64,000 nucleotides of DNA, from the NCBI GenBank assembly GCA_965644315.1, contig CBFFRQ010000029.1:1-64000 (forward strand), given 5' to 3'. Below the pieces are notes generated by a model. That model saw only the letters and a program-made list of their open reading frames with translations. It made no database searches and was not told the origin of the DNA. Source of the stretch: Caecitellus pseudoparvulus (Eukaryota > Bigyra: Bicosoecida). Below are positions 60,301 through 64,000 of this stretch, one piece after another. The stretch's first letter is position 1. Every line of letters begins with the position of its first letter. Both the position numbers and the translations under genes were made by a program.

Positions 60301-63300
60301 CGCCAGATGTGGCGAACTGCACAACCAGCGCCGAGAACTGGTTTGTGTTGAGGGCTTTGCCCGCAAACCGCTCCCGCACAGCTTGCTCTGCCAAGAGAAT
60401 CGCACCCTCAGCCTGTACCAGCGCACGGTCCCTGTCCCAGAAACACACGGAGTCAACTGCAGCGACACAGTCGCTGACGTACTGCTGCGCCTCAGCAGGC
60501 GTGCTCGCAACGAGGACAACAGTTTCAAACCCTTGCGTGACTACCGTTGGCGCGTTCACTGGGTCGGGGATGTGAGGCCGAGCGGTGAAGTGTGCGACGT
60601 ACTTGAACAGCAGGCGCGCCACAGGGTTCAGGACAAAGGCGTCCAGATTCAAGCTGGAGCCAGGGCCACCTTCGTAACACTCGCCCCCTCGTCCACCACA
60701 CCCGTCGTCAAAAGCACTGTTGCCGTTGAAGCGCTTGACGTACCCGGCTGAACCATCCGGGTCGTACAGCAGCGACCTTCCAATGGCGATTGCAGTGGAC
60801 CGGCCGAAGAAGCCGGCAGCTTGCTTGGCAGCCAGGCGGTACCCCAGAGCAGCGGAGCGGTACAGGGCAGGGATGACAGTGGCATCCCACGACCCGGGCT
60901 GGGTCATAGCCGTGGGGTTGGCCGGGACATCGGCGCCACCGCTGGGGTGCTCGAACAGCGTGCCAAGGTTTTGCAGGTTTAGATGCGGTGCGAGGGACTT
61001 GTCCTGCAGCATGCCAGCCACCAGGGCGGTGCGCAGCTCAGGCATGTCAACGGCGTCACGCACGAAGGTGTCGCAGGAAAGCTCCAGCACGAGGCGTGTT
61101 CCGCCGAACTCCACCGCGGCAGGCGAGGTGGTCTCATCCGGGTCTGATGCCAAGGGGACCAAGTCCCCAGAGAGCTTGACTGGCCACTCGTTCAGCGGTG
61201 TCGCGCTGATTGCGTGCATGCCTCCGGCACTCTCCCGCACGGTCAAGTGCCACGGTGCGGCTGCGGACATGTCCACACCGACCAGGTGGTTGGCACCTGA
61301 CGCAACCTGGTATGACTGTCCAGGTGCCCAGGTGTCTTGGATGTCACCAGATTCAACAGCGTTGCCACTGCTGCCATGCGGAACACCGCCCCAGCCAACG
61401 ACAATGTCGGAGCCAAACTCGCCCCGGAACCATTGGCTGGACACTGAAGGGTCCGCTGCTGCCCATGTCCCATTGGCAAGCTGCACTTGTGCACCAGCGC
61501 CAGCGGCATCGATGGCATCGTACCACTGCAGGGCCGCGTCGATGGCTGCTCCTGGTTCCAGCACAGAGCCCGAGCTGCTGGAGCCTGGTGCGGATGGCGT
61601 GCCGCCTGTGCTGAAGGCGCCAGGAAGGTTGACGGAGACGAAATGCGAGGAGGAATCCAACAACTCATCCAGCAAGTTCACGGAGCGGGCAAGGGTGTAG
61701 GGGGGAAGGGCAACGCCACGCGGGCGAGTTGACTCGGTGATAACCAAGTCTGGGTTGGCCGGCCGCCCGTGCGAGAGGGGGACGACTCGCAAGCACACCC
61801 CAGCAGTGCCAGGGGCGTTCTTGAGAGTGTAAGCAGCGTAACCACCTCGGGGCAGGCGGGCGCTGGTGACAGCTCCCGACGCCAAGTCAACTGTGGAGAG
61901 GGCCTGGAAAGACACAGTGGCCACCGAAAAGTCCAAGAACGCCCAGTCTTGGCTGAAGTCGGCAGCGTGCGCTGGAGAACGGGGCACGTCGACACTGGCA
62001 CGCAAGGCAAAGACGAGGCTCGTGGCATGCGTGCCGTTGAGCAGACCACCCGAGCCAAGGCTGGCCCCATCTATGTTCATGGAGCTTCTGACAAACGACA
62101 TGGGGCTGCCCAGGGCTGCCCCCAGGGCATCGTGGAACTGCACTTGCTTCACCTGGATGTCGTCACTGGAGAACGCCGCGGCGCCGGGAGAGGGGTACCT
62201 GCCAGGCAGGAACTTGGGCCGCCCAGAGAGGAAGGGGTCGTTCTCCACTGCGGGACTCTCGTGCAAGGGCAGGAAGGACGGGTTGGCAAATACCTCAGGC
62301 ACGACAGCCACAGCCACTGCCGGGTCCACCAGCTCCTCACCAGTGCTGTTGAAACGCAGCTGCGTCTGGATGGCAGCCTGCACAGGCACTGGGAGCGTAG
62401 CTGCTGCGCTGTGGGCATCCACAGCTGCGACAGAAGGATTCAGCGGCATCTCGAAATGCAGCCAAGAGTGAAGTGGCATGTGTACATGCTGCACAGCTCC
62501 AGGCACGAACGGGGCGATGGCACGGGCGGTGATGTCGAACGATGCGGCCCAATGCGACCTCGCGGACACGACGAGCAGCACGGTGTTAGCGGCTTCCATG
62601 CCGTGCCTGAACCAGGTGCGTGCGAGCTGCCCAGCAGCAGCTGCAGTGCTTCCCCCCGCAGGGCGGATGAAATCCAGCTTGTTGTGGGAGGGGAAGCCTT
62701 CCGCATGCACTGCGTCTTGCCCCACCCCCTCCGGGCCAGGGGGGCGCAGCTGCACGTCCAGCACCTCGGCATCCGACGTGCCCACGCCAAGCACCTCCAG
62801 AGACACAGCGTCGAGAACAGTGACCTCCACAACTGCCCCTGCAGGGTTGTCAGCCTTGCGCCGTCCACCAAGCACGGACTGTGGGAGGTTCTTGCCCAGC
62901 TGGCCGGCCACGGGCTGGCTGGACGCTGTGTCTGCCAAGCCCTTTGCCGCAGGCAGGGCACACAGCGTGCGCCACACAGCTTCATCGACTGTGCTGCTGG
63001 AGTGGTTGGCTGACTGTGGAACGTCGAAAGCCGAACGGAATGTTCGCACGAGGTCAGCCATAGCAGGGCTCCAATCTCCGGTCGCATGCACGCGGGCGTC
63101 GCCACCCAGGTACCCGCCCATGGCCGCTTGAAGCATGAGCTGCGCAAGGCGCAGGTCGTCATCGCTCGTAGAATGAGACGCAATGACTGGCCGCCGAGCG
63201 CACACGTCGGGAGTCCGCTGCACAGAGACAGAGAGGCGTCCAGTGCCCGAGGGCAGTCGCACCGCATACACTCTGTGATCGCCCGCGGCAACCGAGCCGC

Positions 63301-64000
63301 GTAGTGCCGAGCCAGTCACGGCATAGAGTACTTCTGAACTTGCCACGCGAGCATGGTACGGTCCAGCTGTGGCAGTGCCTGCGCCCCGTCGGGGCTTCAC
63401 ACTGGCTCGGGTGACGGCTGTACGAGAGGCTTCCCCGCAGATGCCGAAGCTGCCAATGTTGGTGGCACCAGGGGGAGCTGCCGCCGCCAACGCAGCTGAA
63501 GCTGCGCAGGGCATGAAGAGGCGCTCCTCCCCCGCTGGCATGTCCATGCTCGCAACGCGCGAGATGCCTGACGAGTCGGTGAAGGAGTACGCCGCCCCTG
63601 CAGGGGTTCTCCAGCGGGCACTTGACACGGCGCCGCTGCTCGCAGGGTGCTGAGTGTCTTGTGATGCCGCAGCAAGGGTGAGGCCAGCGTCAGTCATGGC
63701 CCACGCAAGGTCCACGTCCGCTGCGGCAACGCCAGGCAGGTCGTCAGCAGGCAGGGAAGCAGCGAAATAGCCCACAGCCCGGGAGCCAGCCAGGGACAGG
63801 AGAGCAGCACGCTGTGGCACGTCCCCGCTTGCGGGAGTGAAGGTACCTTCCACCTCTGCCGCGCTGCCCAGGGCAGGAAGCACTGCGACTCCACCCCGGA
63901 CGACGAACTGGCACAGGCTGGTGCCCGACGCTGCCACATTGCTTGCCACGAGGCCAGCAGCGGCAGCCGCGCCTGCTGCACACCTGACAGTAACGAACAT
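48302..64000 (-). CDS. Giant modular peptidoglycan-hydrolase-like protein (5' end uncertain)
   Basis: This single intronless frame of 5,232 codons starts with an ATG that coincides with the window edge, so the true start may lie beyond. Order: residues 1-1100, beta-rich repeats without a recognised family; GH24 phage-lysozyme-like modules at about 1100-1290 and 1445-1632; M15 metallopeptidase-like module (SAHQSGRALDMD, DPGHFNVP) at about 2044-2147; a second M15 (SSWHQYGLAIDV, RPHVEFHP) at 2395-2520; a Cys-rich EGF/ephrin-receptor-like array at 2620-3355; an Asp-rich linker; a long region resembling a decayed module; M15 modules at 4557-4680 and 4755-4880; and a GH24 module at about 4990-5192. 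Linkers are Ser/Thr/Pro-rich. Together the modules would cut both the sugar backbone and the peptide stems of bacterial walls. Phagosomal or secreted bacterial digestion is inferred from domain content. Bacterial or phage origin of the catalytic modules is likely. Confidence 0.85.
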   Translation of the reverse strand: MFVTVRCAAGAAAAAGLVASNVAASGTSLCQFVVRGGVAVLPALGSAAEVEGTFTPASGDVPQRAALLSLAGSRAVGYFAASLPADDLPGVAAADVDLAWAMTDAGLTLAAASQDTQHPASSGAVSSARWRTPAGAAYSFTDSSGISRVASMDMPAGEERLFMPCAASAALAAAAPPGATNIGSFGICGEASRTAVTRASVKPRRGAGTATAGPYHARVASSEVLYAVTGSALRGSVAAGDHRVYAVRLPSGTGRLSVSVQRTPDVCARRPVIASHSTSDDDLRLAQLMLQAAMGGYLGGDARVHATGDWSPAMADLVRTFRSAFDVPQSANHSSSTVDEAVWRTLCALPAAKGLADTASSQPVAGQLGKNLPQSVLGGRRKADNPAGAVVEVTVLDAVSLEVLGVGTSDAEVLDVQLRPPGPEGVGQDAVHAEGFPSHNKLDFIRPAGGSTAAAAGQLARTWFRHGMEAANTVLLVVSARSHWAASFDITARAIAPFVPGAVQHVHMPLHSWLHFEMPLNPSVAAVDAHSAAATLPVPVQAAIQTQLRFNSTGEELVDPAVAVAVVPEVFANPSFLPLHESPAVENDPFLSGRPKFLPGRYPSPGAAAFSSDDIQVKQVQFHDALGAALGSPMSFVRSSMNIDGASLGSGGLLNGTHATSLVFALRASVDVPRSPAHAADFSQDWAFLDFSVATVSFQALSTVDLASGAVTSARLPRGGYAAYTLKNAPGTAGVCLRVVPLSHGRPANPDLVITESTRPRGVALPPYTLARSVNLLDELLDSSSHFVSVNLPGAFSTGGTPSAPGSSSSGSVLEPGAAIDAALQWYDAIDAAGAGAQVQLANGTWAAADPSVSSQWFRGEFGSDIVVGWGGVPHGSSGNAVESGDIQDTWAPGQSYQVASGANHLVGVDMSAAAPWHLTVRESAGGMHAISATPLNEWPVKLSGDLVPLASDPDETTSPAAVEFGGTRLVLELSCDTFVRDAVDMPELRTALVAGMLQDKSLAPHLNLQNLGTLFEHPSGGADVPANPTAMTQPGSWDATVIPALYRSAALGYRLAAKQAAGFFGRSTAIAIGRSLLYDPDGSAGYVKRFNGNSAFDDGCGGRGGECYEGGPGSSLNLDAFVLNPVARLLFKYVAHFTARPHIPDPVNAPTVVTQGFETVVLVASTPAEAQQYVSDCVAAVDSVCFWDRDRALVQAEGAILLAEQAVRERFAGKALNTNQFSALVVQFATSGGSVWPDAHLQETMATGDWSNVCARMMTYINTEASCFDDDLVLQRHLECILFWTPVATPDRDAPTLRFIRDTDASWRESVPRNPVGRDTFVVAHILANTTAPASLSTPRCTSSRSRRALLVSPGYAQHNLERAQALSSSRQAPRALQAAAAPDPTIIVPFWQLEAPPADPSVSSAPTGLRSGVPPVVGAVSYAAPAAGVVHGVNGTLPFDNATAYTDSCGGRGEACGAGGSGSTTDYDRLWTTPRGVELIRHFEGWTPYAFFGAYDPPGMVSIGYGHVIAEHKTARDAHYDGYDFTKEPQMDAWLVDDIGQAEACVRRYAGDVPLNANQFSALVSFVFSLGCHRFSNPATSSLQRALRAGHYDRVCSEFRKWTLSRSGSTIAGGMVKRRHAECILFWTPLGEDPAATQPLHRMPVLFSIQPLLPAGFKPGDAFPAFNLTVDASLSGAASGGALLESSRAYVLAHNASAALNHMASADLTRMYGAILGAPRVSRVFPPVLASGLDSQSEQLTAARGPSDVISPDAEVPGAAVFRRHSPNRLSITLPSIPDFEPLNTTTVTVQVPGSLLTSGISSPALGQVVLVPDGMTVEQYVLERETAQLMVDFDAMDQAASYRKRFRETQIDPRRKLDAENMEILSRAGDSAKTLAHMAAVEAKKRTRRELRSVTQPDGSVRLVEHKLSDAEVEALEDTGARRIMRAVHGRRAEMVWRHSNDLRWGKTLQEATDECYRCPGEDEKCGSGVIVKGLTQQLIGMLVCVSGNIFSNIDKDATNHHPVANMLSLEPSAKENPYLQKATADALKKKIEYRRSVDASNRNIVIQVNSALRSAAQQQVLRRWKFLGNTPGHPGNQHSGCGIRPNTPVGSPGRSAHQSGRALDMDHASWTGWKPYFLERTTAAQGGRWVEVAYDPGHFNVPTNFPGIKNVQSKTLEAFQLLWNYNVNASMLRLEVDSAYGQMTEMALMASPADGFPKGAPADCDLQAIRSVQEACVNCDRGARQEYYAFYKSALVSFLASRAQANMRNIFCRYQRPGNCNYMKWDPNEPETPWAGPPMTQPAAGECEDDCEDDTPTSTGVLQTDDGGYTWSFPWSCNTDDGEGNSIFCPQPGWFPFTPSDGCSSPSNCAPSPTPSPAALSWRMNTAASPSAAAKPNPQLGTYTGSGAIQSSRKPLDNPKCHPEVVKRATLLLNRLQEEGMRSMVVDCWRGCADQEAAYRSGASKARCGSSWHQYGLAIDVYMRDSSWDPSTVPEAWWRRYADLSYEYGFTLAGLDFRGSFKDRPHVEFHPNIDGSPREWKNLILDDSLSGLQAAWALIEARFDGGSRRRELGGPAPAAAPAPAALPPPSGPVNLRRVLNTCNGGPAASASASPVVSDRPAPSITPTPIQTDPSACPDNSAFDAAIRRCKCNAGFIMTPERQCVSAVDPRCVPYAFWSPINAKCTCIDGYIKLTDGQCANAAAGGGQGEGTTKHDCGAYAYYDGAAGQCQCIGGFARAEDGECVAVQGAANSGGLACPANAYALFSEDGMAGTCVCVEGLVMQGDMCLPCPSNSREVGGVCKCRDGYSRVDGVCAPCPPGSTAVDGHCLCDENFQPTAVGQCARCPEYARWDSDRVCECRGYYGNPDAFVGPHMRGGMCMPPPEGSVFWEPWAPANETHCPDFSSYSPAAQSCFCDDGYYMSGGVCNLCPAHSTEVRGTCVCEPGFVKSPVSGLCVACGQHQVVKGGNCVCVDGYTMINAQCVSLQANPNTPSTNVTVVCPPNSEYQAGIGMCTCTGPYANFGGQCLPCPDNSHKDGGVCVCNNGFIRDRDAQCIQCPPNSREEDGVCVCSTGYEMTDAGCAPLDSLPDTSSMCGSGMSLDTTSGQCACSSSSQAAHGGTCKDCTQAQHGSVVGGRCECNLGYKYDGAAGWPCEACPPGRRSVDGECGCLPGFVLAHGSCVKERRPSREIVQCPVNAYWDPRAGSCVCATGFKMHDFECAPASTVPQAQSLLASLYPSYECPDDSYFDEKSASCVCHAGHILITRNSTSFSGTVTISSSCEEDKAAATNCIHGRTYDAQLGSCDCPEPGDIPVEGLCMRNPYNLDATGAVPDGSNSTLGTDELGACPENAEFDHDQGRCVCKAPYVQDGNMCVEPNDDAFGLTTDDGSPFTGLFGSGSSYEGIGTSTIPDDQVDDDWWNTKDATSAYSSDDFKWSSDDFGQQGFDDDDASTSLFGDDPSHTWTDDDWGVWATDGSDDTFQFGDDDGTAKFDLIDDDSGASSGSGAGDDQWWVADDATANGASTSDPNVGQPAPAGNVRVRGGDLDQAWPWEDASASDDAFNPFLDTSRTFWGGVADAGSSAAIARAGQRGLRRKATPHPAFSVEELYGPGATLRTHGRGLQAIFNHGVSGYGMEVRTEIEACSTASGSGAVLGFCLKGEAGASPDASGALAVPMRPGIADRLMKAPSRSVKLPSMPLTNAVRVGHVMHGSHFDKARTSGQQTGSVQDVAVAEPAAVCHLPSLNRVVHQLADDVKCLLPEALSSVSAVPGIALSERAADLPLLQTAAWKALSSAMGSWIATERAALFKSHMETAHQAWLDSLPASAFVEGNQTIDDLPPLPLSAGNAAGTTNTLSVRGPDPSGISALLPAWPIADKRAAEVAAEAAAAAWTPPDMSVTTLFRPFAEHASLAMNGLCGLRDDSRVRPKDPEPVDAFGKGYLSQGIAFLAHEDTVAPGAHAALTAHGWARTHVIVEKSTSTASSFAAGTPAQQAFAHGLVQYAFSPKVALSDVYGASILGFQLRWNHNVEQLLGTVNPLLTLGRRRLVEDANPSPGVFSALELVPREGLPRDGACGCPTSVELVGAVRVADAAAGKACLVEKPRAAYPVDKHGAAHWQVQSPSLCGAYARWASKCKMFSGAGSEAPERFSELSGAASRDGFTAASDQSDAMLEASADDFSESNEPNSPTQARKVELEAAGRGLWGEAFEDMSLRHAVQEAKDLRSSISVADAAFSGWKDAQLSTPSTNNPSVDDDVFEGLLEDDDIFEGVPGLPSRRALAEEALRRQVVRNNARNLGLFDWMLGPGDANQPSYTQEDEFAPGETAFEFTTDPHEVNGDQPNAAASTGSAAQPGPFDADFDAAASGPPGGAHYPFDPNQPPQWLAAQGGGWLFGTPDGFDAQDAPAQSSREGSGTADWGFYDYDQAFGTFYSADDGSFFANSFWGVSYTSTQSGAAGQNGNNNCAQTGTGSDPNDPLGDPLFQDDAFAPSDDLYVPNGPQCSPAAGSTGGGSQGGPDKTLPGGGSNGGCPSQYEYKDPQTDTCECVTGYYRQSPTSACEPFQNNRQRPVKDHDPRGVLVVDEVHPEVKRLALRTATLLQNEGYDPYVFEAYRSWARQDQLYNQGGVTQARAGQSWHNYGLAIDLIFYASNGRDPSWAESHPWDRVGALGKQAGFTVWGGDWTSFKDRPHLEYHPGFTGRSRDLIPVYNGQTGSILSKLQAVWTHLSIGVSGSGTTSPSSPPSASTPPAASASSTPAVTPSSTTVANTNHPAFDPRGKLDDPLVHPDVRRMAIETVLDLQAEGYSPYVFECYRSHADQNAAYQRGNSKVTAGGSWHNYGLACDIIFYNSATGRPDWDNGHPWARLGAVGKANGFTEWGGDWKSFFDGPHLQYHPGHRNRARDLQPAYDAAAGNGIEAGIKAAWTFLGVGVDGTAAPSSSPAARRPSPSRTPTSTPAPSSSSTSAPSTTPSPSATPDPSSNSGTTTTGSATCSQGGAASQGLAAYNEDDAKNVRDLCAGRGNNCHSGGCGASTDLSLFSLNDAGLQLILEEEGEAGIFYYGGVKHHCPFIGAADHPWVVTQGYGNVIYHGKGQGDVAKARRIRDDCRSAECCWTDAEARANLKKHVQDKSEATVRRFFSGRTLNANQFSALVSGFFNVGSFAGPGTDSGWPFRSDNYKYVCRGTFNLFVKASGCIARGLVRRRIRECVLFWTPVDEAVNLPNRDTIGARLDPRLPPGQGYPERLTKYYGKGSPC
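48425..49035 (-). other. GH24 muramidase-like module 3 (C-terminal)
   Basis: It begins with the Cys loop CAGRGNNCHSGGCGAST. The catalytic Glu region is ILEEEGEAG, followed by VVTQGYGNVI and LNANQFSALVSGFFNVGSF, and it ends RRRIRECVLFWTP. It keeps the Glu and Thr expected of T4-type lysozymes. Confidence 0.7.
49360..49735 (-). other. M15 peptidase-like module 4, probably inactive
   Basis: Zinc-binding GGSWHNYGLACDI is kept, but the second motif reads DGPHLQYHPG. The Glu of the sister modules (PHLEYHP, PHVEFHP) is Gln here. Confidence 0.7.
49960..50330 (-). other. M15 peptidase-like module 3
   Basis: Motifs GQSWHNYGLAIDL and DRPHLEYHPG, preceded by YRSWARQDQLYNQGG, match L-alanyl-D-glutamate or D-Ala-D-Ala peptidases of family M15. 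All expected zinc ligands and the catalytic Glu are present. Confidence 0.75.
53500..53900 (-). repeat. Asp/Trp-rich acidic linker
   Basis: Repeated DD-W-x and SDDF/GDD units (for example DDDWWNTKD, WSSDDF, WTDDDWGVW, FGDDDG) in a low-complexity acidic stretch of about 120 residues separate the Cys-rich array from the downstream region of the giant protein. Confidence 0.7.
53930..56140 (-). repeat. Cys-rich EGF/ephrin-receptor-like repeat array
   Basis: About 16 to 20 units of roughly 35-45 residues have the pattern CPxNSxxxxGxCxCxxGYxxxxxxCxxC (for example CPSNSREVGGVCKCRDGYSR and CPAHSTEVRGTCVCEPGF). This is typical of secreted or cell-surface proteins, where such units stack through disulfides. 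Confidence 0.8.
56440..56815 (-). other. M15 peptidase-like module 2
   Basis: Motifs GSSWHQYGLAIDVYMRD and DRPHVEFHPN are preceded by CWRGCADQEAAYRSGAS. Zinc ligands (His, Asp, His) and the Glu are all present. Confidence 0.75.
57560..57870 (-). other. M15 peptidase-like module 1, divergent type
   Basis: SAHQSGRALDMD matches the SxHxxGxAxD zinc motif, and DPGHFNVP supplies a second His, but no Glu sits next to it as in modules 2 and 3. It resembles the VanY/endolysin branch more than the CwlK-like branch. Confidence 0.55.
59105..59665 (-). other. GH24 muramidase-like module 2
   Basis: The Cys loop CGGRGEACGAGGSGST is followed by LIRHFEGWTPYAFFGAYDPP and GMVSIGYGHV, which align with T4 lysozyme Glu11, Asp20 and Thr26 (here Ser), then LNANQFSALVSFVFSLG and RRHAECILFWTP. 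This is the best-conserved copy. Confidence 0.8.
60140..60710 (-). other. GH24 muramidase-like module 1, degenerate
   Basis: It shares the Cys loop (CGGRGGECYEGGPGSS), LNTNQFSALVVQFATSGGS and RHLECILFWTP with the other copies. The expected catalytic Glu position reads HFTAR, so it probably has no muramidase activity. Confidence 0.6.

Noticed and set aside
63998-64000. ATG at the window edge as the true start of the giant hydrolase
   Set aside because: It coincides with the edge, the following residues are not a convincing signal peptide, and the frame may continue to the right. It is kept as an uncertain 5' end.

Overview
The window comes from a nuclear eukaryotic genome. It has spliceosomal introns, mostly 60-130 nt, with donors GTGCGT or GTGAGT and CAG acceptors. 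It also carries H2A.Z, a UBE2D-type E2, DAD1/OST2 and ERO1. Base composition is strongly G+C rich by eye, and genes are packed tightly: gaps are often 30-600 bp, and two convergent genes share their stop bases. No transposon, tRNA, rRNA or CRISPR array was recognised. A fused HisH-HisF enzyme excludes animals. Together with bacteriolytic modules, a FkbH-type protein and very long intron-poor ORFs, it suggests a free-living, probably bacteria-eating protist with a compact GC-rich genome. A heterotrophic stramenopile such as a bicosoecid would fit, but the lineage is inference.

Layout. 1-3610 (-): RCC1-repeat protein running off the left edge. 4239-6391 (+): type II membrane protein with a cholinesterase-like ectodomain lacking the nucleophile. 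6679-8322 (+): GLUT-type sugar transporter. 8560-10402 (+): ERO1 with five exons and a C-terminal membrane tail. 10586-12587 (+): HisHF, also with a C-terminal hydrophobic tail. 12620-15559 (-): FkbH-like HAD protein. 16064-17433 (+): G-protein beta subunit. 17750-18520 (+): H2A.Z. 18848-20935 (+): orphan helical protein. 20932-23043 (-): membrane-anchored PAF-acetylhydrolase-like esterase. 23223-34097 (-): 3,624-aa armadillo-repeat protein. 34732-35636 (-): ubiquitin-conjugating enzyme. 36658-37056 (+): DAD1. 37150-42686 (-): NAK-like kinase + ANTH + ArfGAP + Raf-like kinase in one chain. 43032-48141 (+): protein of alternating WW and IQ-like motifs. 48302-64000 (-): a 5,232-codon intronless ORF combining three GH24 muramidase-like modules, four M15 peptidase-like modules and a large Cys-rich array.

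The genes are not an operon. Several themes recur: secretory-pathway functions (ERO1, DAD1, the membrane-anchored esterases), endocytic and signalling functions (NAK-ANTH-ArfGAP kinase, G beta, RCC1), and possible digestion of bacteria (the giant hydrolase). The strongest candidates for something undescribed are the giant peptidoglycan-hydrolase-like protein and the four-domain clathrin/Arf-type kinase. Next come the membrane-tailed HisHF, the inactive cholinesterase-fold protein, the 19-nt microexons and the hairpin over the H2A.Z stop codon. Exon structures were worked out by hand from splice-site consensus, frame and family conservation. They have not been checked against transcripts.
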